DNA of 64,000 nucleotides. Origin: Oscillospiraceae bacterium. Its GTDB lineage: Bacteria > Bacillota > Clostridia > Oscillospirales > Oscillospiraceae. Of the stretch, positions 8,458 to 17,121 are shown piece by piece; position 1 is the stretch's first letter; each line of letters begins with the position of its first letter. Where the stretch lies: assembly GCA_017458065.1 (NCBI GenBank), contig JAFTGD010000026.1, positions 55,398-119,397 of the forward strand. The letters are read 5' to 3'. Position numbers and translations under genes: made by a program. Below the pieces are notes generated by a model, which was not told the DNA's origin, searched no databases, and worked only from the letters and a program-made list of their open reading frames with translations.

Positions 8458-9579
8458 ATGGACTTTCCGTTTCGCCCGACCCTGACCGTCGCGGCAAAGA
8501 GCTATGCCGTGGCGACACCCCCCGATCCGGAGAAGCTGCTGGACTGCACCATGGGCGTCAATCCCTACGGTTATCCCCCCGCCGCCGCGGTCTCGCTGCA
8601 GAACATCGCCCTGAACCATCTGCAGGACTACCCCCACGACACCGTCCTGTATGAGAGCGTCTGCAACTTCTGGCGCAGCCAGGCTGTCATCAAAGAAGAC
8701 ATGCTCTTCTTCTCCGACGGGAGCGTCTCGGGCATCTATTGTCTGAACAACCTCTTCGCCGGCAGTGTGCGCAATGAGGTCGTGGGCTTTGTCCCGACCT
8801 TTACGGATATGGTGGAGAGCGCGCGGCGCTTCGGTTTTACGTACCGGGGCATCCCCATGCGGATGGAGGAGAACGGCCGTGCCGCCGCGGAGGACCTGCT
8901 TCCGGCGCTCTCGGAGAAGACCGCCTTCTTCTATCTCGACCGCCCCAACAACCCCACAGGACAGACCATGCCCCTGAGCGATGTGGCTCGGCTCTGCCGG
9001 GCGGCGGCAGCCGCCGGCGCCTACTGCGTTGTGGATGAGGCCTACGGAGACTTTCTTCCGCGGGAAGAGAGCGCCGTGACACTCATGGACCACTACGACA
9101 ACCTGATCATCATCCGCACTTTCTCCAAGGGCTTTGGCCTGGCCAATCTGCGGGCCGGGTATCTGATCTTGCAGCCGCAGCTGGTCGCCATGCTGAGGCA
9201 GTGCAGCAACCCCTACGTCCTCAGCGACATCCAGCGCCGTGCCTGCGCCGCCGCCCTGACCGATCCGGACTTTCCCACCGCCCACGGCGCGGACTTTACG
9301 GCGTCCAAGCGTCAGATCGCGGAGAAGATCGGTTCCCGCATCCGCATGCTGAAGACCGATGGACGCGTCCCCATCTGCTGCCTCGCCCTGCAGGGTGAGG
9401 GCGACCTCCGGCAGCTGCTGATGGAGGAGGGGATCCTGGCCATATCCGGCAGTGACTTTGACGGGCTTGACGAGCGCTATGTGCGTATCTGCGTCCCGGT
9501 CCTGCGGTCGCTGCCGCGTCTGACAGACGCGTTGGAGCGCGCGGAGAAACGAGCGCTTTCAGGCGCCAATAAAACGTAA
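8458..9579 (+). CDS. Class I/II aminotransferase, HisC/CobD-like
   Basis: 373-residue PLP aminotransferase. Visible motifs are RPNNPTGQ (substrate/PLP loop), VVDEAYGDF (the Asp contacting the PLP nitrogen) and FSKGFGLANLRAGY with the Schiff-base lysine. The layout resembles histidinol-phosphate and threonine-phosphate decarboxylase-type enzymes, but the neighbours point to amino-acid turnover rather than histidine or cobalamin synthesis. Start at ATG 8458: the stop of the epimerase-like gene is at 8451-8453, and AGGA at 8444-8447 is a usable ribosome-binding site. It may supply or consume the keto acid paired with the upstream enzyme. Confidence 0.85.
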   Translation: MDFPFRPTLTVAAKSYAVATPPDPEKLLDCTMGVNPYGYPPAAAVSLQNIALNHLQDYPHDTVLYESVCNFWRSQAVIKEDMLFFSDGSVSGIYCLNNLFAGSVRNEVVGFVPTFTDMVESARRFGFTYRGIPMRMEENGRAAAEDLLPALSEKTAFFYLDRPNNPTGQTMPLSDVARLCRAAAAAGAYCVVDEAYGDFLPREESAVTLMDHYDNLIIIRTFSKGFGLANLRAGYLILQPQLVAMLRQCSNPYVLSDIQRRACAAALTDPDFPTAHGADFTASKRQIAEKIGSRIRMLKTDGRVPICCLALQGEGDLRQLLMEEGILAISGSDFDGLDERYVRICVPVLRSLPRLTDALERAEKRALSGANKT

Positions 9580-9625
9580 GTAAGACCGCACTGCGGTTTT
9601 ACAATATAAAAAGGAGGATAACAAA

Positions 9626-10798
9626 ATGGAGAAACAGAAAAAATTCGGTCTCTTCCGTTACCTGGTACCTGGCTTCCTGTTTCAGTCCGTCGTCATCGGC
9701 GGCGGCTACGGTACCGGCAACGAAATCGCCCAGTACTTCGGCATCCACGGGATGAAGGCCGGCATCATCGGCATGATCGTTACGACCCTGGTCTGGGCGG
9801 TCGTCGCTGCGGCAACCTTCGAGTTCTGCCGGACCTTCAAGGTTTATGACTATAACAACATGAGCCAGAAGCTCCTCGGACCTGTCGGCTATCTGTATGA
9901 AGTCTGCTATATCATCCTGATGCTCATCGTTCTGGGTGTCATCAACGCCACCGCCAGCAGCATGATCGCAGATCTCACCGGCTGGACCGGCTGGATCGGC
10001 ATCATCATCCTGTCCCTCGGCATCATCTACCTGATTCTCAGAGGCACCGAGACCATCGAGAAGGTCCTTTCCTTCTGGTCTTACGTCCTGTATGCCGTCT
10101 ACGCCGTCTTCATGATCATCTGCTTCACAAAGTTCGGCCCGGCCATCAAGGAAGCCTTTGCAGCAGGTTCCGGCGAATACACGAAGGACTTTGTCAACGC
10201 CTCCGGTGAAGCTCTGACCTCCACAATCGGCGGTCTGAGCATCGGCAGCGCCATTGTCGATGGCTTCAAGTACTCCTTCTACAACCTCGGCATCGTCCCC
10301 GCCATTCTCTACACCGTCCGCGAGTGCGAAACCCGCAAGCAGGCGGTCGTCTGCGGTCTGCTCGCCGGTCTTATCGGCGTCCTGCCCGCCTTCCTGCTGC
10401 TGCTTGCGATGGGCGGCGCTCTGCCTGAGGCAGTCTTCAACGCCAACAACAACGGCACTGCTGTCTCCGCCATCTTCTCCAAGCTCAATATGCGCTGGCT
10501 GTACGTGATCTTCGAGATCGTCCTCTTCGGTACCCTGATCGAGACCGGTTCCGGCTTCATCAAGGCTGTCGACGACCGTATCGAGATTTCCGCCGCCGTC
10601 AACGGCCAGGAGACTCCCAAGTGGGTCCGCCCCGTTGTCGCCATCGGTCTGACGCTTCTGGGCGTGGCCGTCTCCACCTTCGGTCTGACCGGACTGATCG
10701 CCAAGGGCTACGGCACCATCTGCTGGGGCTTCCTGATCGTCTATGTCATCCCGATGCTGACCATCGGCATCTACAAAATCGCAAAGGCAGGCAAGTAA
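9626..10798 (+). CDS. LeuT-fold membrane transporter, YkvI/COG3949-like
   Basis: 390-residue protein with about ten to eleven hydrophobic segments. The N-terminal GGGYGTGNEIAQYF breaks helix 1 as in APC/LeuT-fold secondary transporters; the family best fitting this motif is YkvI-like. AGGAGG at 9612-9617 precedes the ATG. It is the third gene after the epimerase-like enzyme and the aminotransferase, so import or export of the amino acid handled by them is likely. The substrate is not determined by sequence. Confidence 0.75.
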   Translation: MEKQKKFGLFRYLVPGFLFQSVVIGGGYGTGNEIAQYFGIHGMKAGIIGMIVTTLVWAVVAAATFEFCRTFKVYDYNNMSQKLLGPVGYLYEVCYIILMLIVLGVINATASSMIADLTGWTGWIGIIILSLGIIYLILRGTETIEKVLSFWSYVLYAVYAVFMIICFTKFGPAIKEAFAAGSGEYTKDFVNASGEALTSTIGGLSIGSAIVDGFKYSFYNLGIVPAILYTVRECETRKQAVVCGLLAGLIGVLPAFLLLLAMGGALPEAVFNANNNGTAVSAIFSKLNMRWLYVIFEIVLFGTLIETGSGFIKAVDDRIEISAAVNGQETPKWVRPVVAIGLTLLGVAVSTFGLTGLIAKGYGTICWGFLIVYVIPMLTIGIYKIAKAGK

Positions 10799-10837
10799 AG
10801 CTCACACTTTACCTTCCTATATTTTTCTCTTCTTTCC

Positions 10838-10870
10838 GGCGGGTCGAGTCTCTCGGCCCGCCACCTTTTT
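10838..10870 (+). terminator. Intrinsic terminator after the transporter operon
   Basis: GGCGGG-T-CGAG pairs with CTCG-G-CCCGCC across a TCT loop (10838-10862), followed by ACCTTTTT. A second hairpin, CAGAGCCGCG (10881-10890) with CGCGGCTCTG (10909-10918), lies between this and the convergent EamA gene and probably serves the minus strand. Confidence 0.75.
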
Positions 10871-10938
10871 CCGGATGCAGCAGAGCCGCGAAACCGTCTG
10901 ACCGGTCCCGCGGCTCTGTATGAATGATATATGTCTGC

Positions 10939-11805
10939 TTAACCTGCTGACAGTTCCGGGTTCCGGGCGGTCTGTCTCCCGTCCCAGACGCACCATGCAG
11001 TGACCGCCGCAATGACGATCACGCCGCCGATCAGGGCAAAAAGCCCCGGCTTCTCCCCGTCGAAGATCATCACCCACACGGGGTTCAAAAGCGGTTCCAC
11101 CGCGCCGAGCAGCGCGCAGGCCAGCGCAGGGCAGGTCGCGGAAGCTCTGACATAGAGAATGTATGCGATCCCGAGCTGGAAAACTCCCAGCGTGAGGATG
11201 CAGGGGACGGTGACAGAATTCAGGACCGGTTTTGTCGCAATCACCACCGGGAGGCCGACAAGGAAGGCAAAAGCCTGACCGAGCACGACGCCGCTGAAGC
11301 GCTCCTCCAGCTCAATGTTGCCCACTGTGAGGTATACCCCCGCCAGAAGCATCCCCGCCAGGATGGCAACGCAGTTCCCGGCCACAGTGGACGGCCCCAG
11401 CTGATCGAAGAAGAACAGCGCGATCCCTCCGAACACCACCAGAACCACCGCGAGGTCACCCCGCCGGATTTTCCGGTGCAGGAACAGCGCGGAGAAAACC
11501 ACGATGAAAACCGGATTGGTAAACTGGAGCACGATGGCGTTGGCCGCTGTGGTGAGCTTGTTTGCCGTCGCGAAGCACACATAGCAGCTTCCCGCGAAAA
11601 GACCCGCCAGCAGCGTCCGGCGGTTGAAGATAAAGCGGTAATGCCTGACCGCCATATAGACGGCGATGGTGCTCCCTGCGATTAGGCTGCGCAGGCTCGC
11701 CACCGCAAAGCCGTGCCAGGGCAGCTGCTTGATGAAGATGCCCGCAATGCTCCACAGCATGGCACAGGCGATCATCTCCAGAATACCGATATGTTCCTTT
11801 TTCAA
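10939..11805 (-). CDS. EamA/DMT-family transporter
   Basis: 288-residue, ten-helix drug/metabolite transporter with two EamA repeats (about 8-135 and 150-280). GILEMIACAMLWSIAGIFIK is the typical first helix and a C-terminal helix ends IVIAAVTAWCVWDG. I take TTG at 11805 as start because AGAAGG lies 7 bases upstream on the minus strand; the longer frame has no ribosome-binding site. Such proteins usually export amino acids or metabolites. Position next to the amino-acid module suggests, but does not prove, a matching substrate. Confidence 0.88.
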   Translation of the reverse strand: MKKEHIGILEMIACAMLWSIAGIFIKQLPWHGFAVASLRSLIAGSTIAVYMAVRHYRFIFNRRTLLAGLFAGSCYVCFATANKLTTAANAIVLQFTNPVFIVVFSALFLHRKIRRGDLAVVLVVFGGIALFFFDQLGPSTVAGNCVAILAGMLLAGVYLTVGNIELEERFSGVVLGQAFAFLVGLPVVIATKPVLNSVTVPCILTLGVFQLGIAYILYVRASATCPALACALLGAVEPLLNPVWVMIFDGEKPGLFALIGGVIVIAAVTAWCVWDGRQTARNPELSAG

Positions 11806-11919
11806 ACCAGGACCTTCTTTCTCAGACAGACGACAAAAACATAGCATATATACCGCAAATCCGCCCTCCCGTCAAGATACGAAAAGGGTGTTTTTCGGTC
11901 TGCCGATTTGCGGGGCAGC

Positions 11920-11948
11920 TTGCATCCGGGGTTTGGCTGTATTATAAT
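11920..11948 (+). promoter_or_regulatory. Sigma-70 type promoter
   Basis: TTGCAT (11920-11925), 17-base spacer, TATAAT (11943-11948). It drives the MinD-like ATPase gene that starts at 12021. Confidence 0.8.
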
Positions 11949-12020
11949 CAGGCTGTGTTGAGGCAGGAATCACCCGGTTCCGTTTTGGGAAAATATGAGG
12001 AGAGACAGGGAAAAAGAACT

Positions 12021-12734
12021 ATGAAAAAAGTCTTCATCCTGATCGGCAATTACGGCTCCGGCAAGACGGAGATCGCCCTGAACATGGCCGTCATGGCCGC
12101 TGCGGAGGGCAAGCGCACTCAGGTCATCGACCTTGACCGCATCAACGACTACTTCCGCATGTCGGACCATGTGAAGCTGCTGGAGGAGAACAACGTCAAC
12201 CTCGTCTCTCCCACCTTTGTGGGGGCAGGCATCACCCAGACCAACATGCCCGCCGCCGTGGGCTCGGCCTTTGCGCAGGACTGGGATCTGGTCATCTTCG
12301 ATGTGGGCGGCGACCCCGCCGGTGCGCTGTCCCTGGCCCGCTACCACATGGACTTTGCCGCGCTGGAGCCCGGCCAGCTGGAGGTCTACGATATTATCAA
12401 CGTCCGCCGTCCCATGTCCGAGACGCCGGAAAAGATCCTGAAGCTCAAAGCCGACATGGAGGGCTTCGCCCGGCAGACCGTCACCGGCTTTATCAACAAC
12501 TCCAACCTCCAGTCCTGGGCCAGCGCCGCCGACCTGCGGGACGGCTATCCCATTGTGAAAGCCGCGAGCGACATGAGCGGCATCCCCGTCGTCCACACCA
12601 CCGGCCGGAAGGAGTACCTGGAGGAGTTTTTGCAGGACGAGGGGCTTGATCCCGATTATATCGGCATCCCCATCGCGCTGGAGACCTACATGCACCGCAG
12701 CTGGGACGACTTCGGCGACGGCGGCATCTTCTGA
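12021..12734 (+). CDS. MinD/ParA-like P-loop ATPase (CobQ/CobB/MinD domain)
   Basis: 237-residue soluble nucleotide-binding protein. Walker A is GNYGSGKTE at residues 8-16, the switch/Walker B region is WDLVIFDVGGDPAG, and a conserved INNSNL segment may contact the base. The first motif lacks the deviant lysine (KGGxGKT) of true ParA proteins. It stands as a single-gene unit with its own promoter and terminator. Stand-alone proteins of this kind are common in Clostridia, often near ferredoxin oxidoreductases, but their function is unknown; nothing here fixes it. AGGAGA (11998-12003) is rather far from the ATG; ACAGGGA is nearer. Confidence 0.75.
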   Translation: MKKVFILIGNYGSGKTEIALNMAVMAAAEGKRTQVIDLDRINDYFRMSDHVKLLEENNVNLVSPTFVGAGITQTNMPAAVGSAFAQDWDLVIFDVGGDPAGALSLARYHMDFAALEPGQLEVYDIINVRRPMSETPEKILKLKADMEGFARQTVTGFINNSNLQSWASAADLRDGYPIVKAASDMSGIPVVHTTGRKEYLEEFLQDEGLDPDYIGIPIALETYMHRSWDDFGDGGIF

Positions 12735-12756
12735 ACAGGCGCCCTACAGACGGAAA

Positions 12757-12799
12757 AAGAACACTTCGTACCCGCTCAGGTATGAGGTGTTCTTTTCGT
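12757..12799 (+). terminator. Intrinsic terminator after the P-loop ATPase gene
   Basis: AAGAACACTTCGTACC pairs with GGTATGAGGTGTTCTT with two wobble pairs, loop GCTCA-like, then TTTTCG. Confidence 0.8.
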
Positions 12800-12824
12800 T
12801 CATTTGGCCTGCCGCAGTCCGGCG

Positions 12825-13733
12825 TCAGCTGTTGAACCAGATGACCTTCGCGGCCTCCGCCGCCGACTGGAGAAACTGCTCCTTCAGCGGGCTGTTCTCC
12901 CGCCGGCAGATCAGATCAATGCTGATCAGCGGGTCTTCAAAATCCTCGGGCAGCTTCAGCGGGGCCGTCACATATCTGCTGTCCCGCGGGACAATGCTCC
13001 TGCTCGCCACACAGGGCGCGCCGAGCTTCTGCATCTCCATGAGGCCCGCTTCGTTCTCGGTAAAGGGGACCAGCCGGATGCCGGGATAGCGCTCTTCCAC
13101 GTACCGGTTGAAGCGGTCAAACCACCCGGAGACGCTGCCGTCCGTAACGATCAGTGCCCGGTTCTCAAAATCCTCCAGGGTGTATTCCCTCTGCATCGGG
13201 ATCTCGCAGTTCGGAGGGAGGAGCAGCAGCGGCTCTTCTCTGGCGAGGGTGACATACTGCAGCTGCGACGTCATCCGGCTTTTGCCGCCGAAGGAGAAGG
13301 TCACGTCGATCTCCCTCTTTTCCAGCGCGGCAGGCATGTCCACAATGCTGGAGATGTTGCGGAAAACCAGTTCCACCTCCGGGTGTCGGATCTGAAAATA
13401 ATTCAGGATTGCCGGCAGAACCGCGTGGCAGGCCACGCTCCAGGACCCCACCAGGATGCCCTTGGCGGCGCGCTGGGCCGCAAGCTTCGTTTTCCGGATC
13501 AGCTCTTCGTAAGCGGGGAGAAGCTCTTTTAATCCCGCATGGAAGATCTCCCCCGCTTCCGTCAGTTCAACGCCCTTTTTGCCCCGGAGGAGAAGGGTCG
13601 CGCCGACCTCTTCCTCCACGCTGTTGACCTGCTTCATCAGCGCGGAGGGTGAGATGAACAGCCGGGAGGCTGCCATGTTGATGCTGCCCTCTTCCACCAC
13701 CGTCATAAAGGATATCAGGTATTTTTTGTTCAT
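12825..13733 (-). CDS. LysR-family transcriptional regulator
   Basis: 302-residue LysR regulator. The winged helix occupies residues 1-60 (KYLISFMTVVEEGSINMAAS then SPSALMKQVNSVEEEVG) and the effector domain about 88-295. Start taken at ATG 13733, where the family N terminus begins; the longer frame would add an unrelated 64-residue extension. It is transcribed away from the Tat-exported FAD reductase gene, and a pair of direct repeats lies in the shared control region, so it most likely regulates that gene. Confidence 0.88.
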   Translation of the reverse strand: MNKKYLISFMTVVEEGSINMAASRLFISPSALMKQVNSVEEEVGATLLLRGKKGVELTEAGEIFHAGLKELLPAYEELIRKTKLAAQRAAKGILVGSWSVACHAVLPAILNYFQIRHPEVELVFRNISSIVDMPAALEKREIDVTFSFGGKSRMTSQLQYVTLAREEPLLLLPPNCEIPMQREYTLEDFENRALIVTDGSVSGWFDRFNRYVEERYPGIRLVPFTENEAGLMEMQKLGAPCVASRSIVPRDSRYVTAPLKLPEDFEDPLISIDLICRRENSPLKEQFLQSAAEAAKVIWFNS

Positions 13734-14086
13734 CCGCCCGGGCACCTCATTTCGGAAAATCCGTCTGTCTGAACGGTTTTTTATTATCATATCATTCCGG
13801 TTTCGGTTTGTAAAGAAAGGCTTCTGCGGACCTGTATCCCGCAGGCAGCCGGAACGGCCGAAGCTGAAACGATTAAAAAAGTGTTTTGCAAATTTGGAAA
13901 TAATATATTCTGTTTTGGGCAACACAGCGTCGGTTTTGGCTCCGTTTCGGTGTGTTATTCTGTTTTTGGCAAAAGGCGGGAAACAAACCGTTATATACGG
14001 TTTATTCTTTTTATGCTATTGTTACATTAATGTCAATAGCGCAGCAAACCCCTCTCAAAATTCATTTTACAGAAAGGAACAAGAGT
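13734..14086. promoter_or_regulatory. Divergent control region with 50-base-spaced direct repeats
   Basis: Contains TATTCTGTTTTGGGCAA (13906-13922) and TATTCTGTTTTTGGCAA (13956-13972), 16 of 17 identical and exactly 50 bases apart, hence on the same DNA face to within a few degrees. A 19-base palindrome AAACCGT-TATAT-ACGGTTT lies at 13985-14003. TATGCT (14012-14017) is a possible -10 for the FAD reductase gene. Together they look like activator and promoter sites for the divergent LysR protein. Confidence 0.55.
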
Positions 14087-15625
14087 ATGAGCAAAGACAT
14101 TTCCCGCAGATCATTCCTGAAGGGCGCCGCAGCCAGCGTGGCAAGCGTCGCCGCCATGGGCCTTGTCGGTGCGCCTGTCCTGGCGTCCGCTGAGGAGGCC
14201 TGGGACGTCGAGACCGAAGTTCTGGTCGTCGGCGCAGGCGGAACCGGTGTCTGCGCGGCTGCCGAAGCGGCAGGAGCCGGCGCGAAAGTTCTGGTTCTGG
14301 AGAAGGCCGGTCTTATCGGCGGCTCCACCAACCTCTCCGGCGGCGTCATGCAGGCTGCCGGCACCAAGTACCAGAAGGAATTCACCAAGTATCAGGACGA
14401 CACGCCCGAGAACCACGCCGCCGTGTGGATCAAGGAAGGCGAAGGCCTCGTCGACGAGGAACTGGTCAAGGATCTCGCCAACGGCGCTCCCGACCACATC
14501 GACTGGCTTGCCGACACCTGCGGCATCAAGTGGACCAGCATCTACGGCCACTGCCACATCCCCTACGTGGAAGACGAGATCATGGCCGACCGTATCCACG
14601 TCTACGAGAACGGCGGCGCCTCCGGCGGCGGCGTCATCTATGTCCAGGCGGTCTGGAAGGTCTGCCAGGAGAGAGGCGTCGAGATCCTGATGAACACCGA
14701 GGCAACCAAGCTCATCCAGGATGAGAACGGCGTTGTCGTCGGCGTTGTCGCGGTGCAGGACGGCAAGGAATGCCGCATCAAGGCGACAAAGGGCGTCATT
14801 CTCTGCACGGCATCCGTCGATCAGAACCGGGAGCTTGCCAAGCGCCTGAATCCCCAGATGTACTACGATCTGGACAACGGCGTCTGCCTCAGCGTTTCCA
14901 CCGACACCGGCGACGGCATCCGCATGGGCATGGAGATCGGCGCCGACGTCGCCGGCTTTGGCGGCTGCATCGACTTCTGCGGCAAGACCGGCTTCGGCAC
15001 CGACAACCGCACGCCCAACTTCCCCAGCTTCATCGTCAACCAGCAGGGTCTCCGCTTTGTCTGCGAGGACACCACCTATGCCTATCACTATCGCGCCATC
15101 TATCAGCAGAGCGTTGCCCTCGACGGACACACCTACATGATTTTCGGCACCAGCTCTGTCACCTCTTCCGAAGCAGTTGCCAGCGGCTATGCACCCTGGC
15201 CCGATGTTGAGACCGCTGACGCCGAAGTCGAAGCGGGCACCCTCTTCAAGGGCGAGACCATCGAGGAACTGGCCGAGGCCATCGGCGTTCCCGCCGCCAA
15301 CCTGAAGCTGCAGCTTGACCTGTGGAACAGCAATGCCGAGGCCGGCGAGGATCCCCAGTTCGGCCGCAAGACCGGAATCGAGCCCATCACCGGACCCTTC
15401 TACGCCTATCAGAACGTGGCCTATAACCTGGGCGCGCTGGGCGGTCTGCGCATCAACACCAACGCCGAGGTTCTTGACGTCAACGGCAATGTGATCCCGC
15501 ACCTGTACGCAGGCGGCCTCAATGCCGGCGGCTGGATCGGACCTTACTATCCCGGCAGCGGCACCGCGCTGATCGGTACGGTCCACTGGGGCCGCAAGGC
15601 CGGCGCTGCCGCAGCAGCTAACTAA
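14087..15625 (+). CDS. Tat-exported FAD-dependent reductase, flavocytochrome c/fumarate reductase family
   Basis: 512-residue flavoprotein. A twin-arginine signal (SRRSFLKG, residues 6-13) with hydrophobic stretch and ASA-type cleavage site (about residue 35) sends it folded across the membrane. The FAD dinucleotide-binding motif is VLVVGAGGTGVCAAAEAAGAG (about 46-66, first 20 shown in part) and GG..N..G.M and C-terminal GG..AGGW..PYYPGSGTA complete the FAD_binding_2 fold. No heme or FMN-binding domain is present, so electrons must come from a partner. Where fumarate reductases have the catalytic Arg (consensus TTRD), this protein reads TTYA (Y331), arguing against fumarate as substrate. Start ATG follows AGAAAGGA. 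Confidence 0.87.
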   Translation: MSKDISRRSFLKGAAASVASVAAMGLVGAPVLASAEEAWDVETEVLVVGAGGTGVCAAAEAAGAGAKVLVLEKAGLIGGSTNLSGGVMQAAGTKYQKEFTKYQDDTPENHAAVWIKEGEGLVDEELVKDLANGAPDHIDWLADTCGIKWTSIYGHCHIPYVEDEIMADRIHVYENGGASGGGVIYVQAVWKVCQERGVEILMNTEATKLIQDENGVVVGVVAVQDGKECRIKATKGVILCTASVDQNRELAKRLNPQMYYDLDNGVCLSVSTDTGDGIRMGMEIGADVAGFGGCIDFCGKTGFGTDNRTPNFPSFIVNQQGLRFVCEDTTYAYHYRAIYQQSVALDGHTYMIFGTSSVTSSEAVASGYAPWPDVETADAEVEAGTLFKGETIEELAEAIGVPAANLKLQLDLWNSNAEAGEDPQFGRKTGIEPITGPFYAYQNVAYNLGALGGLRINTNAEVLDVNGNVIPHLYAGGLNAGGWIGPYYPGSGTALIGTVHWGRKAGAAAAAN

Positions 15626-15647
15626 GCCGACAAACAATTGATCACGT

Positions 15648-15687
15648 ACAAATCCCGGCGGAATTGCTCCGTCGGGATTTGTCGTTT
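15648..15687 (+). repeat. 40-bp direct repeat, left copy; also terminator of the FAD reductase gene
   Basis: Starts ACAAATCCCGGCGGA and ends CGGGATTTGTCGTTT. ACAAATCCCG.CGGA pairs with TCCGTCGGGATTTGT, so it is an intrinsic terminator. An identical 40-base copy lies at 17272-17311, and the AAA ATPase gene occupies the DNA between. Confidence 0.9.
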
Positions 15688-15723
15688 ATATCCGGCTCTG
15701 TGCCAATATAGAAAAACATGAAA

Positions 15724-17085
15724 TCACAGGCAAATTGTCATATAAGGCGGGATGCAGAGAATACCATTCTTTTCGATCAGGTTTTTCGGATGGATTACAT
15801 AGGCGCCCCCGATCCTCTGTTTATATTTCTCTATAAACCGATTCAGAGAAGTCAGCGAATATGTCTTTCCTGACTTTACTTCGATGGGATACATTTTGTA
15901 GCGGGTTTTACTGTTGTTTGAAATGATAAAATCGATTTCGATATCGTTACGGTGTTTTTCCTCGTTATAATGTGTATAGAAGAACAGGCGATGTCCGTTG
16001 GCAACCAATATTTGCGCGATCACATTCTCATACAGCATTCCCTCATTCAGAGACAGTTTTCCTGCAAGAATCTGCTTGTAAATCTCGTTTTCCAGCAATT
16101 CGTTTTCATCGAAGGCATGGCTGACTAAAAGCCCTGTGTCCCCCAAATAGCACTTGATATAAGTATCTGATTCGTTCAGCGAGAGCCCCACATTTGGATC
16201 ATCGCATTTGCGGCACTCATTCGCAATCATCGAGTCTGACAGCCAGAAAAAAGTTTCCTCGTAATGCTCTGCGATTGACCCTTCCACAACTCGGTTAAAG
16301 ACAACTCTTTTCTCATGCTGCGACAGAAGACCTGGGATCTGGTCGAATATTGCCAGCACTTTCGCCCTGTATTGCGCTTTGATCTTCATGATATCATTTC
16401 GGTACAGACTGAGAATGTCCCTTTTCTCCAGGTCCGCATTTCCAAAGTCTTTTCTCCCTTCAAGGAATGCAACCACAGCCTTTGGCATCCCGCCAACCAG
16501 CATATATTGTTTGAAAAGCAGCATGGCTTTATCATGCAGACTGCGTTCCAGGGGCTGTTTTTCCTCGAAGCACTTTCGGATATATGGAATGATAGGCTTT
16601 TCTCCCAGCGCCCAGCAAAACTCTTCAAAGTCAAGGGGATACATTTTGATCTGCCGCTCTTCAGAAGGAATCACAATACCTTTGACGTTCTCCTTGATGG
16701 AAATCAAAGATCCGGTTTCAATATAATCATACCGACCATCTGCGACCAGATATTTGATCGCCTCTCGCGCTTTTGGAAAGAGCTGGACCTCATCAAAGAT
16801 AATCAGGCTTTCACGGGGATACAGCGAAACACCGTAATTCGCAGAAAGAAGCATGAAAAACGTATCCAGATCGCTGAGATATTGTTGAAAAAAACCTTTG
16901 ACCTCATTCGTGGCTATCGCAAAATCAATCAAAATATAGCTCTTATACTCCCTCCTGCCAAATTCTTCGACAACGGTCGACTTTCCGATTCGCCTTGCTC
17001 CTTCGACCAGAAGTGCTTTCTGACCATGGGTATCGTTTTTCCAGGCCAGAAACTTGGCATAAATCTTTCGTTCAAACAGCATCAT
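15724..17085 (-). CDS. AAA ATPase with DUF4143 C-terminal domain
   Basis: 453-residue ATPase. The N-terminal AAA_14 domain has Walker A GARRIGKST (about residues 29-37) and Walker B LIIFDEVQ. The C-terminal DUF4143 region ends with EIDFII...YPIEVKSGK, a pattern like the PD-(D/E)xK nuclease core. Such ATPases are common, often solitary and sporadically distributed in anaerobes; roles in mobile DNA or defence are suspected but unproven. ATG at 17085 chosen because GAGGTGA (17094-17100 on the minus strand) lies 8 bases upstream, with a second ATG following. Three copies of a 16-bp motif lie just upstream. Confidence 0.85.
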   Translation of the reverse strand: MMLFERKIYAKFLAWKNDTHGQKALLVEGARRIGKSTVVEEFGRREYKSYILIDFAIATNEVKGFFQQYLSDLDTFFMLLSANYGVSLYPRESLIIFDEVQLFPKAREAIKYLVADGRYDYIETGSLISIKENVKGIVIPSEERQIKMYPLDFEEFCWALGEKPIIPYIRKCFEEKQPLERSLHDKAMLLFKQYMLVGGMPKAVVAFLEGRKDFGNADLEKRDILSLYRNDIMKIKAQYRAKVLAIFDQIPGLLSQHEKRVVFNRVVEGSIAEHYEETFFWLSDSMIANECRKCDDPNVGLSLNESDTYIKCYLGDTGLLVSHAFDENELLENEIYKQILAGKLSLNEGMLYENVIAQILVANGHRLFFYTHYNEEKHRNDIEIDFIISNNSKTRYKMYPIEVKSGKTYSLTSLNRFIEKYKQRIGGAYVIHPKNLIEKNGILCIPPYMTICL

Positions 17086-17121
17086 TGCACACGTCACCTC
17101 ATTGAAAGAATACCACGGCTT

